From: Kwoniella bestiolae CBS 10118
Taxonomy: Eukaryota; Basidiomycota; Tremellomycetes; Tremellales; Cryptococcaceae
DNA: 64,000 nt
Direction of reading: 5' to 3'
NCBI RefSeq assembly: GCF_000512585.2
Contig: NC_089242.1
Coordinates: forward strand, 2,294,001 to 2,358,000
Of this stretch, positions 47,724 to 58,813 are shown one piece after another. How positions within the stretch are numbered: the first letter of the stretch is position 1; each line of letters starts with the position of its first letter. The position numbers and the translations under genes are program-made. The notes beneath the pieces are model-generated. The model ran no database searches. It was not told the DNA's origin and saw only the letters and a program-made list of their open reading frames with translations.

Positions 47724-48677
47724 ATGGGGCCATCTGCAACCTGGGTTGATCCGTCTGGCATTGACCTTGCCCTAACCGATGAGGTCTTATCCCATTGGTC
47801 TTTTGGAAACCCGGCCAGCCGCACACTAGATGAATCGGAACATAAAGTTGACAGTCTCGGAGTCGAGGATGCCGCCGAGATCCTCACTCTCGATATTACA
47901 CCTCATGCCGGTCGAACTGGAGCATCCAGCATGTCCAACACAGCTCATATTCTGGATAGGCTCAAAGAAGCGGTGTCTTTCAACGAGGACTGGATCCGCG
48001 TACTCAGTGAGAATGCAGAGGACGAAGATGCAATGCGAAAGGCTGCAGCTCAACGGGCGCTTTTGGTACGATCTTTGCAAGTCCTCAGGACGATCTTTGG
48101 TGATTCAGTTCCACATGACTCCAAGGCTTGTCTGGAACTTGGAGAGGACAGAGTAACAACTCTTTTCAAGCCGCACTCAAGGACTAGGAACACATGGTCG
48201 ATGAGGATGATCACAAAAAACGGGGCACGACACTGTGGTAAAGGATTCGTGGCTCATCCCGTAAGCTTGATGCATAACCTGTCATACCTGATTGGCAGGA
48301 CTGATGTGATAAATACATAGTTCTAGGAACCCTTAGAACCGGTTACGTCTTGGGGCAATCCCGACAAAAGTGAGTATCCGGAGATTGGTTTCGGATTTCG
48401 ATCTGGATCTGGATCTAGCACAAGACTACAATCCGGTAGTTCTGGCTCGGCATCCCCTCTTCAATTGGATAACCGTATCATGAAGGGCCGTGAATGGCCT
48501 GAGATTCAATCTAAAGCATTGAAAGCTGCAGCTCTGAGTCAGTCCCTCAATCCTCGTACACACGGTGAGGTGTTGAACTACAGAGCCGATGGTATGGGTG
48601 TAGATATCAGGGAAGCGTATGAACATGAGGAGAAAAAGGGGATCAAATACCAGATGACGTTTATGCCTCCAAATTGA
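47724..48677 (+). CDS. Unknown two-exon family, member G (dispersed copy)
   Basis: Not recognised; seventh family member, 22 kb from the cluster and on the opposite strand. Exons 47724-48260 and 48327-48677 give 295 residues with a 66-nt phase-0 intron (FVAHP|EPLEP). Blocks in family order are WSFGNPASRT, ILTLDITPHA, LDRLKEAVSFNEDWIRVL, a helix-like ALLVRSLQVLRTIF, VPHDSKACLELGEDRVTTLF, TWSMRMITKNGA; then YPEIGFGFRSGSG, EWPEIQSKALKAA, EVLNYRADGMGVDI and the end block GIKYQMTFMPPN. It is closest to members C and F. A TATATAAG box lies 118 bp upstream of the ATG. Confidence 0.68.
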
Positions 48678-49290
48678 GACAAGGTCCATTTTAAGGGTTT
48701 CTTCGTCGAGGGGTTCTTGGGCACTTGATTGTATGCATATGGAGAGCATAATGTCTGATACTGATACTGATACTGTCATGAGAAAATAGTTATTGGATGA
48801 CCACATGTTCAAGATTCACCATCCGATGTCAATTCTGTCCAATGCATTCGTGCATCATTTTCTCATCTTTCATCTGATATAAATAACTGTATCTTACTTG
48901 ACTACAACACGCGTCAGGGATGTACTCGTACGGTATAATATAATATAGTACGGTATGGTTGACGGTGGTTGACGTGTAACAGGAACAACCCATTTTGTTT
49001 TGTCTGCCGCTTTGACCTCGTTTATAACAACAATGCACACTGACTGTACTCATATGCAGCGCACGGCGCACGGACCGTCGTCAACTCACTAACAATCAGC
49101 TGCTGATCATTGTTGTTGTTGTACTAACACGATACATCTCTCTTTTCCCTCTCCTTCACCATTTCATATCATTTCACATCGTACATCTCATACTGTATCC
49201 TATAATCCTCATCTCATCTGACCATTACCTCTGACCTCTCTGACGACTCACCGCGCACGCACACTCGGATGCATCTCCTCACTGTTCATC
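48678..49290. other. Intergenic upstream of the uncharacterised gene
   Basis: 613 bp, same-strand spacer. Contains small ACTGAT (near 48756) and TACGGTAT repeats. No gene seen. Confidence 0.5.
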
Positions 49291-51133
49291 ATGTCGACAT
49301 ATCAGAGTGGTCATGATAGTTCGGTTCAATCTTTACCTGTCTTCGAAGGGCTCTATACCAAGCAGGGCAAGTAATCTCACCTGTATCGCTCACGCCCCAG
49401 CAGACCAATAGAGCTAATCATACACACTGTTCTGGTCATCCCGCAGCTACCTCACTACTCCGACCTTTCTCTAGATTCTCCATCTCCTCGTTCTTCAGAT
49501 CATCTCCTTCCTCACACAAAATACCTTCCCCTACCCTCTTAAATCCACTTCTTCTCATCACTTCGACTTCCCCTGCGGAACCTATTCCAGGCGAAGCTGA
49601 GATCATCAAATCGTTAGAAGGTCTGAAAGCATTCGCCACCCAGTTCAAGGAAGCTATCTCGTCCAAGCAACTCAAGATTGACGATGAAGATGTGGGAGAG
49701 AGGACACATAGATTAGCAAAGGGTTACTTAGCTGGGGTATACTTGATATCGAGAACACTGTGGGATGATCCAGCAGATGACGCCAACAAAACTACGGAGT
49801 TCGAAAATCATAAATCAGCTTTGACCCGATGCATTCAAGGGTTCTTCCTTCTTTACTCCATGATCGACCAGACCGATGAAATCGATAAACATATCCTCGG
49901 ATCGATCTTCCCTCCGACAGAGACCAAGTACCATCAATTCTCACCGCTCCTCCAATACCCTCGTAGAGTAATTGCTTCCCTCCAATCTCAGCCTACACGA
50001 GCTATCGCTCAATCCAAGCTCAAAGATCATGTTCAGTCACCTATCAGATCCTCTTTTCCAGAGCATATACCTGAAGAAGAGGTGTTGTATGTCATCTCGC
50101 TCCTCGACGCTTTCCTCGAAGGTATACAAAAGGTGGAATCGCTGTCCGGACCGTTAATCGCGAAGAAAAAGAAACAGAGAGAGGAAGATAGCAGAAGGCC
50201 TTTGCGGGTAGAAATGGAAGTTAGAGTGATGAGGTGTGATTTGTTGATGAGCATGACTACAAAGCGGATTGGGGCAGTGAAGAACAGAGCTATGGGGAAG
50301 GGTTTGGGGGGTGTGAAGGCGGAGGAGGAAGATTGCCAAGAACACGGCAGTGGGGCTGAGGATGGAGATCAAGCACAGGAAGACATCAAGCTTAGTGTGA
50401 GAACTGAAGGTCACTCGACAGAAGAGGTGTACGAAGGTATATCTCAAACCGACACTACGCGATGGGAAGACCTGGCGGAAGAAAGTTTGGTAGAAGGTCT
50501 AGATATAGCTAAAAAGCTCATCGAAGAAGGGCGTGGCGAGGTGCTCTCCAATCATGTAGAAGCTGTAGATTGGTTAGGTCAAGAAGGTCTCATTCAGCCC
50601 GACGAACAAGAGGGAAAGAGACAATCAAAATCACCTTCTCATGGTTTCGACGAAGATATTATCAGTGAATCCGATTTGGAAGATGACGAACCTGAAATTG
50701 AGAGTGAGATGTCTGAAGAATCCGGATCGACCCATCCCTGTCCACTAAGAACGTTATTTAGGCTGCATGATAGATATGAAGAACAACGCTTGGCAGTGTG
50801 GTTGCACCTCCCGTCAGCTCAGAGGGGCAAGATGGGCTGGTTTATGCGTGGTCATGAAGGAAGGGTGGGGAGCAGTTGGGATGGGTTTGGGTTGGCGGCT
50901 ATGATGGAGTATGATGGGTGAGTGTTGGTCGTATAAATCTGTTAAGCCTTTTCTGGACCATGTAGAAGTGAAAGATGGCTGATGATGACGATGTACGGTG
51001 ATGTACGGTGGGGGGTCGTAGTGACGCTCTTATGTCGTACGGACTTGGAGCGGATAAGCTTGAGAAGTGGGTTGAGTTGGCTTCGATGAGGAATGCCAAG
51101 AAGATCAGAAAGAGGGGAAGGAAAACTGTTTGA
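49291..51133 (+). CDS. Uncharacterised protein, acidic, probably intracellular
   Basis: Not recognised. The ATG at 49291 begins MSTYQSGHDSSVQSLPVFEG; the main exon runs from about 49446 to 50919, and the last exon (about 51022-51133) ends in a basic tail (KKIRKRGRKTV). The middle is predicted helical (EIIKSLEGLKAFATQFKEAI, RLAKGYLAGVYLISRTLW, CIQGFFLLYSMIDQTDEI, EEVLYVISLLDAFLEGIQKV) and the later part acidic (ESDLEDDEPEIESEMSEESG), followed by RTLFRLHDRYEEQRLAVWLH. About 500 residues. The first intron can be spliced two ways (see findings). No membrane segment or catalytic motif is seen. Confidence 0.7.
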
Positions 51134-51490
51134 GTGTACAAGTTTATTATGTTATGTCCTAGCCTGTACTTCAACGTCGTTTTTACCCATATCTGACATC
51201 ACTTTCCTTATCGTCTTTGCACTATCTATGGTGCTTACTCTGAACGAACTTATACACCACAATGCACCCCAACCTCTTTATCATACCCATTGCTGTGTTT
51301 TACTGTATGTACTGTCCTAAATTATCACGAACTGTCATGAACTAATCACCAAGAGTAGTAGATTCATTATAAGTATGAATACGTGTATGTATTATATGCG
51401 ATTTACAAAGAGGTATTCAAATGCTATGATTCATCATCCAACAGAAACTTATTATACAAAATCAATGTCCATGTCCCCGTACAAGAATCA
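51134..51490. other. Intergenic, convergent 3' ends
   Basis: 357 bp between the stop of the uncharacterised gene and that of the arrestin-like gene. No gene seen. Confidence 0.6.
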
Positions 51491-54400
51491 TTACAACAAC
51501 CCCTCACTCTCGCTAGTCTCACCCTCACTCGCACTGACTCTATCCCGTCTCTTCATATTATTAAAAACCTTCGTCTCATCACCCCCTCCGCCCATCTCCC
51601 AAAACCCCGATACTTTCGCTTTCACCGTCTTCTCCTGTCCCTCCTCTCGCAACAATTCCATCTTATACCCCGCGTCCTCCCTATCTCTTGGAGCTCGACG
51701 GTCCAATCCGAACGGATCTAGTTTAGGTTGACTCTCCGTCAAGGGCGATACGCCACTTCCCCCAGCAGTCGAGGTCGACACCCTCGAAGTTGTACTTTCC
51801 GACCTGCCTACACCCACACCAACACCATACTTATGAGTGAAATAATCATTCTGCCCTACTGGCTGTTGAGAGGCATAAGACCGTCTGTTGATATATGTTG
51901 TGTGTCCCAGACCATCCCTCGCGATCGTATTTGCGCTGGGAAGTCTCTGGTGCGTATGATGGGAGTATGGGAGATCGTACCTGTATCCTACTGGGGTATT
52001 TACGCTGGATTCAGGACTTGCTGGTGTGGATACGTAAGATTCGGTGGAAGGTTTCCGTTGAGGGGACGGTTTAGTCTTGGGAGCTAGGGCAGAGGTATAG
52101 CTCTTTCGTTTGGTCGGTGAAGATGTAGAAGCGGTAGTCTCGGCTATAGTTGACATTGACATTGGCATTGCTAGCCCAGAGGTGATCGGGGGTACCAAAC
52201 TGTTCTGTCTACTTGACATCTGGACTGGGTTCCCTATACTTCCCTGTCTACTTGAGGGGACCAAACTCCCCTGTCTACTATTCATGACAAAACTGCTATT
52301 CGGCACCAAGCTATTTTGTCTGCTCGACATGAGGTTACTCTGACTTGGGACCAAGCTGTTCTGTCGACTTGACATCATCAACTCTGGACTGACGATACTG
52401 GCCTGTCTACTTGGTACGACCGAGGAAGGGACCGATCCGGATACGCTGAACTTCCTTAACGCCTCATCACGATGTTCCAGCTGGAGGATCTTGTTTTTGA
52501 CGGAAGGTAACATCGAATGACATGAGGAAGTCGACCTCGGAGAGGAAGGTTCGTGCTCGTGGGTATCCTCTGAGTAGGCGAGCTGCTCTATGGGGATGGG
52601 AAGGGAGTTCTGTCGGTCCGCTTGTTGGATCACCACGGAGGTAGTTTGCACATGTAGAACCTGTTGGTTCCTACTGTATTCGGTAGGTCTCCAATTCTGG
52701 TTGGCGATTAATTGCTTTTGGTCGTATTCATCTTGCATCGAGAACGGTTGATACACCCCCGGAACGATGGGTAACCCTCTCCTTGCGGGATCGGGCGAAT
52801 GACTCTGAATATGAAGTTGCGGTTGAGGAATGGATGGTAGACTGATGGGCGAGTCCAATTGATGACCTTCCGAAGAGGCCGAATCGGACGCTACGGACGG
52901 TGCCAAGCCTGGTATTCCCTCATCACCACTTTCTGCTCCTGAGTCAGCTGATCTCCTCTTCATTTCCGAGGGGACGATCTGGTTTCGTAATTGACTGTTC
53001 GTTAGAATCGAAGGGGCCCTCATCAGCTCTGTGGGGGGTTGAACGGGGGATAAACTCTTGGGGCTTAGACCAGGGGAGGATCTGATCCTGTTTTCTCGCT
53101 CTTTCGAAGGAGAAGTGGATAATGCAGAAGATAGGGTTTTGATCTTCAATGGTGATCCGGGAGTGGCGAAGGTGAAAGAGTCCTTCTTTTGGAGGACTCG
53201 AGCCACAGCGATAGGTGATGTGGTGATGGAGGTGGAACTTCCCTCGTTGCGTAATGGCGAGGAATGACCGGCTGTACCGATATTGGATGATTCTCTCCTT
53301 GACATCGTCGTAGGGGCAATGATCAAGGATGGTCTCTTGCTTTTGGCGTTGGGAGAAGTCATACTGGACATTGACCCTTTCCTATCGTTGGGTTGGATTT
53401 GCGAGGAAGCTCGTCTAGCATCTGCCAGAAGGGAATGACTGATACTTGTTGATTTCGCCAGAGGTGCAGAAGAGACCTCCTTCTCAGTAAGTGAGGAGGG
53501 ATCATCGTCATCTTCGTTCTCTGCAGATGATGACGAAGGGAAAGGCAACAATCTCGAAGGAACTTTGACCGAAACGTTCCTCTTGACAGCTTCGAAGACC
53601 TGACCAACTTCCGATTCCTGTTCGCTGACAACTGATCCAGCTGCAATACTGCCGTAGACAGATCGAGAGGCTGCGATATGAGCTGCTCGTTCTGCTTCGT
53701 ATGGTTCAGAGAGGAACGGTAATCTCTGGGACGAGATCGAGGAAGGGATCTGCGCAATGGGAGTGGTCGGTGATTTCCCTTCAGCCCCATCCTCCATTGC
53801 AATTTCTTCTTCAACCTCCAGATCATCACCATAATCGTAACCGTTATTTTCGTGGCCTTGATGAGACATGACTTGTTCAAGTTCCTGTCGTTCTTCAGGT
53901 ACCAAGTGGGCCAAAACAGTTCCGTCGCCCACATCCAATTCTAGACCGAGACCTTCTGGGTTCGATGATTCAGATTCATGATTGAGATCCTCTGTAGGTT
54001 CGAGTTCATCGTAGACATCTTGATCTTGTACCTGCTTATCCTCTACCTCCTCCTCTTCATCATGTTCATCCGCATTGACCACTCTCAGTTGCCTCTTCTG
54101 CGAGATCTCTGTGGGCGATTCCGAATCCGAATCAACAGGTAACGGGTCCAGCGCCTCTTCGGCACTATCCTCCTCAGGGGTATTCCCGACCATCTCGTAG
54201 ACCTCTTCGCTGGGCGTATGACAAGGTCTGAACTCCCCTTGCAACGGCGTATCAGGTTCTCTACCTGGACTTAACGGCTCTTCACCAGAGTACAACTCCC
54301 TTTTCTCTTTATCCATATCACGGTTGATTACTGCTAAAGACCTTTGACGAGCCAAAGCCCTTCGAGCTGCTAACCTTTGTTTGTCTTCCTCATTTTCCAC

Positions 54401-57400
54401 AGTGTTCATATCTTCATTATCTTCCTCGTGCGTCTCACCAGAGAATATCGATTGCGAATCGTTGTGGTTTGACGTAGAGGTGTATGAAATCGCTCTGGCG
54501 CCCTTGGGTTTCAATGATGGGTTGGATTTGGTTCGGATATGAGTGAGATTGTGCAGGTCGGTTCTGTTGGATATACTGTAGCTTGATCCCAGACTCATTG
54601 GTCGGGGTTTACCATGACCAATCCTACTCTGAGTTTGATTTTGCGCCATTGCAGGTGGCAAGTTACCCATAGCTTCAGCTTCGGCCCTCAGTCTACCAGC
54701 TTGAAGTAGTGCATCAATATGCAAAGTCGTGCTGCTCGCTCGTGCTGCTCCAACTGCACTATCTCCGCTGAATTCGGACGAACTTCTGATTGCACCGGGG
54801 CGTTTGGATGATGGCCCAGGTTGTTGATATATTCCCCCGGCACCTCCGATGGTAACTTGTAAATCCCTACTTTGGCCATTCGGTAAGGATTGCTTGTTAG
54901 ATACAGGAGGGTTGAGCAAGCCCGGTCCATCCCTTGGCATAGGTGGTGGATCGATGGATAAGAAGTTGATGAGTTGCACTGGGACGTCGACGTAGATACT
55001 GCCATTGACTGTTACTCTCAGTGTATATTGAACTTCGATAAGCCTCGTTCGTCGTATTGATAGCATTCCGGGCTAGAATATCATCAAAGGTCAACGCAAT
55101 TACACGCATATTTTGGATCGTGTGTCTCTCACTTACAGGTATCTGCAAGCTCAAGTCCCAATGACCGCTCTCACCAGAATCTACACCCGTCCACCATCCT
55201 TTACCTGTGACTCTACCTGCTCCATGACTCATGAAATCGGCTTCTATCATCTCTTCGATGATCTTCCTTCTCTGCGTTGTCGTCTGACAGGCATCTAGAT
55301 CTGGTGTTCCGGGCATAGCCTCCGAAGCCACGCAGTTGGGCAGAGATTTACGCTTTCTGATTAGTTTAGTGGTGAGATCGGAAGTGTCGAGTAAGGGCTG
55401 AGGGTTGAATACCTGGATGGTTTGGAGTAAGGCTAGGTTAAGTGTCTTGATCTATTCCCGAAACTCATATCAGCTTCCTTCGAATTCCTGGGGAGAGAGA
55501 CAAGTTGATGAGACTCACCTTTCGATTACTATCGTTCCTTATGGCCACTTCACACCACAATCTCTGACCACTAACCCATATTCGTCTACCAAGACTGACC
55601 CTCAACTCCACCCTTCCCTTCTCTCCAGTCAAATTCCATCCCAAACCTCTTTCAGTATATCCTTCGACCGGTTCCGTAATGGGTGCAAGCACCAGACTTG
55701 GGTTGAGGTAAGGCAGAACCACGATTGACCTATAGAAATGCGCTATCGATCGTTTTCCTGTTGAAGGTATGTGGATCTTCACTGATCCTACTACGACATA
55801 TCTCACACAAGGTCCTTTGCCGTTCTGAGAAGTGTAGGTACCCTTTGCTCCGCCTCCTAGTGGTAGACGCATGCGGAATGGTATATTGTGAGTACCCTCT
55901 GAGGCGAGTCGATACCCATCTGAATCGGGGCCAGAGGCAAATAAGGACGAAGATAGATTGTGTTGGATATCTGGGTCGAAGACTGGTAGTGGATGCGGCT
56001 GGTGATAGAAGATATGTCGGGTTGTAGCGGACAGTTCTGCGTGAGAATGGTATCATCAGTATATCTGGGATACCAGTATTATCAATTCGATAACTCACCT
56101 TCAAAACCGACCACTCTGACTTTCCCGCCACCTACTCTCAACCCTTCACCTCGTTTCCCGCCAGTGATCTTAACTTCCATCCTTCCCCTCACTTCGCCTC
56201 CTTCAACCACGCACTCTCTTTCCAAGACTACGTCCACTTCGACCCTCGCTTTGCCCTTCTTGCTAGCTTCAAGTCTGACTTTGTTGTCCTTCTGCCATGA
56301 ATTAGCCTTATCGTCTTCGTCACTAGGCGGGGGAGGTAAAAGTTTATTCGTGGATAACCTCCTTGATTTCGGACCTCCCAGCAGTACATTCAGTTCTGCG
56401 GAAGAGCGCTGCTTGGACGAAGAGGGATGCAATAATGTACCCTGTCTTGCCAGAAGTTGCGCCCCATCAGACAGACTTCTACCCCTCTGTCCTAACATTG
56501 TAGGTTTTCTGCCTAACCCATTTTCATGCGACATGGAACTTTCACTCCATGGTCTAGCTCGCAAGTTCTCGTCCGAGGAAGCTTGATTATGACTTGCAAT
56601 GGAAGGAGGCGATTGCGAGGAAGGTAGTAGACCAGTACCGGATCCGCATATCATCTCACCAGGTCTGAATGTCCCATCACCCGTTGGCGAGAACGCTAAC
56701 ATCATTCCTCCATTCTCTGCCGAAAGCAAAACAGCGTTCTTGGAGTGGATCCCCGACGAGATATCAGAAGATCGTTTAGCCATCATGGCGGCATGGGGAT
56801 TTGGCTGAACTTGAGGTTGCTGGTTAAATGGTCTTCTGCTAGTCATATCGTCCAGTTCTGGTACGGCGTACAGATACTGAGGTTGGGATTTCGACCTTGA
56901 CATATGCTGGTTGTTCTGATTTTGGGTGGGAAGGTATTCCTGGGAATACGCTTGGTACTGATGATATGCGTGATTATTCCCGTTGGTTGGATCTGAATAG
57001 GTGGTAGCTGATCGTGGGGGATGATTGTAACTGTGATCATTGGTTGGTGGATAGGGGAATTGTCTAGTTTGATGGGCGGAATACGATCCAGAACCAGAAG
57101 ATTGATGAGACTGAGAGGACATCTTGGAAGGCGAAGTTGCCATCGGGCCAGAACCTGATCCCGAGGAGGATGAGGCGTTTGTCATTCTCGTTGAAGGTCG
57201 CCTGGGATGAGGAACGGGTAGGTCCATGGGAGAAGTCTCCACATTGGTCGAAGACGGTTCAGGTTCCATTTCATGCCCGTGATTAGATTCAGGTAGTTCT
57301 ATATCCTCGTCCTCATCTTCACCAGACAAGGGCATGTATTTTCCCGGTTTAGCCCCTTCTGCAGCACCGAAAGTATCCGCTCCGGACGTCTTCGAGAACT

Positions 57401-57974
57401 TCCTTCGCATGTCTTCTGATATCTGTCGACTCGCCGTAGTGAGATGAGAAGTGATCGAGGCGCTGCGTGTGGGTGTTGGCAGAGGTCGTAAGGATTGTTT
57501 AGGGGTTTCATCATCGTTTCCACCATGTTGCGATCCTGCTTCTTCCTCATCTGCATATTGTGGATCTATTGTTGTTTCAGACCGAGCTTGACTGTGATCT
57601 ACCTCGCTTCGAGTGAATGGTCCGCCAATTCTAGGTGAATGCACGCCCGCTGATCGTGGTCCCATTGGTCTAGCGGGATTGGGAGGTATGGCGGAAAAAC
57701 TCGAGAATCCTTTGGTGTTGCTACTACTGCCATTCCGTGTGTGTGTTGGTCTAAGCTGGAAGGCTGGTTGTGAACCACGGGTGGGGGAAGGCTGGGGCTG
57801 GAGTCGAGGGACTGCTTGACTGGCGGGTGGGAGTCGGGATGGAGAAGAGTGTGATGGTTGAGGAACTATGCCGGTGAATCGAGGAGCGGAGGGCTCTGCT
57901 GGTGGTGGAGAGAGGGTTGAGAATGAGATTCCGAGTCCTTGTGAGGAGGGGTTAGGGGAGATTGTGTGAGGCAT
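51491..57974 (-). CDS. Very large arrestin-domain protein (ART-like trafficking adaptor)
   Basis: Arrestin-related adaptors link membrane cargo to ubiquitin ligases and endocytosis. Exons 56099-57974, 55519-56036, 55137-55451 and 51491-55072 sum to 2,097 codons. The first ~540 residues are Ser/Pro/Gln-rich and disordered. Then come the arrestin-N strands (NKVRLEASKKGKARVEVDVV, GEVRGRMEVKITGG, GGGKVRVVGFEGELS), a middle (HNIPFRMRLPLGGGAKGTY, VRYVVVGSVKIHIP) and arrestin-C (RVELRVSLGRRIWVSG, LWCEVAIRNDSNRKV, HWDLSLQIP, IEVQYTLRVTVNG, VDVPVQLINF). The 1,100-residue C-terminal tail is acidic and Ser-rich, with a cluster of SRQxS repeats around 52180-52420. No exact PPxY was seen. Cryptococcus arrestin-like (Ali) proteins are the nearest known group. 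Confidence 0.85.
52180..52420 (-). repeat. Imperfect tandem SRQxS coding repeat in arrestin-like gene
   Basis: Six copies of SRQ-[ANG]-S-[LI] within about 75 residues, mostly followed by VP: SRQASIV, SRQNSLVP (three times), SRQGSLVP and SRQGSIG. Each is an R-x-x-S basophilic kinase consensus. The DNA copies are near-identical (for example around 52190-52215, 52300-52330 and 52350-52375), pointing to expansion by duplication. Confidence 0.85.
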
Positions 57975-58813
57975 TTTGCTGAGATTGGTGGAGTTGAACA
58001 GTGCTGGTCGTGATTATTGTGATCCTGTGGTCGTTTGGTAGATTTTCGGACCGCTCGAAGCGGCTAGCGTAGTTGTGTATACCGATTTGCGGACCTTCTA
58101 TGACATGTAGAGAAAGTTGATTTCGAAAAGCTACAAAGGAGACTGTTGGTTATTTACTGAGAGCAAGTTCGATCACGATTTAAGACATGGCATTGCTGGG
58201 CTTATACTAAGGATAGCATTGAGGCTGATCGAGTGTCTACTGTGCAAAAGATTACGATTGTCATTGAAGTACGAATCGGTGAAGGGTGATGAGTCTGTCA
58301 TTGTTCGGTTTGGCTCACAGCTTGCAAAGTATTACCTGGCTCAGTCTGGCGCGGTAATAATGAATAACGTGGATTCCGCAAACCACGCACTCATAGATAG
58401 CCCTGATTTCATCATTTCAGACTAGAGATATACCTATCCGATGTCTACTCAAGATCAAAAGATGGATGATCAAGGTTCAGATAGAAACATTGGAATATGA
58501 GATGTATCATGAGTTGGGAACAGAAAATCTCAGATGGCTGAAATGTGTCTTTCGAAGGAAAATCAGAAATCATGTAAACAAAACAATCCCAGAATCGGAC
58601 ATCGCCGCCAATGACTCTTAGCTTGCCGTTTTGATTCCGCTCAGTGCGAGGATCACGTGACTTGGTGGAGGTTCGAAGATGAGTGAACTGGATTTTTGGA
58701 GATGCAAGATTGCAAGTGAACGAGACAGTATTCAAAGAAGTATCAAGATATAGTGACCTGCTCAAGTACAAATCTGTCAAGATACCCAATCAATTGCTTG
58801 GTCATCCTTCAAG
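57975..58813. other. Divergent promoter, arrestin-like gene / URB1
   Basis: 839 bp between start codons. Short open frames here lack recognisable features. Confidence 0.55.
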
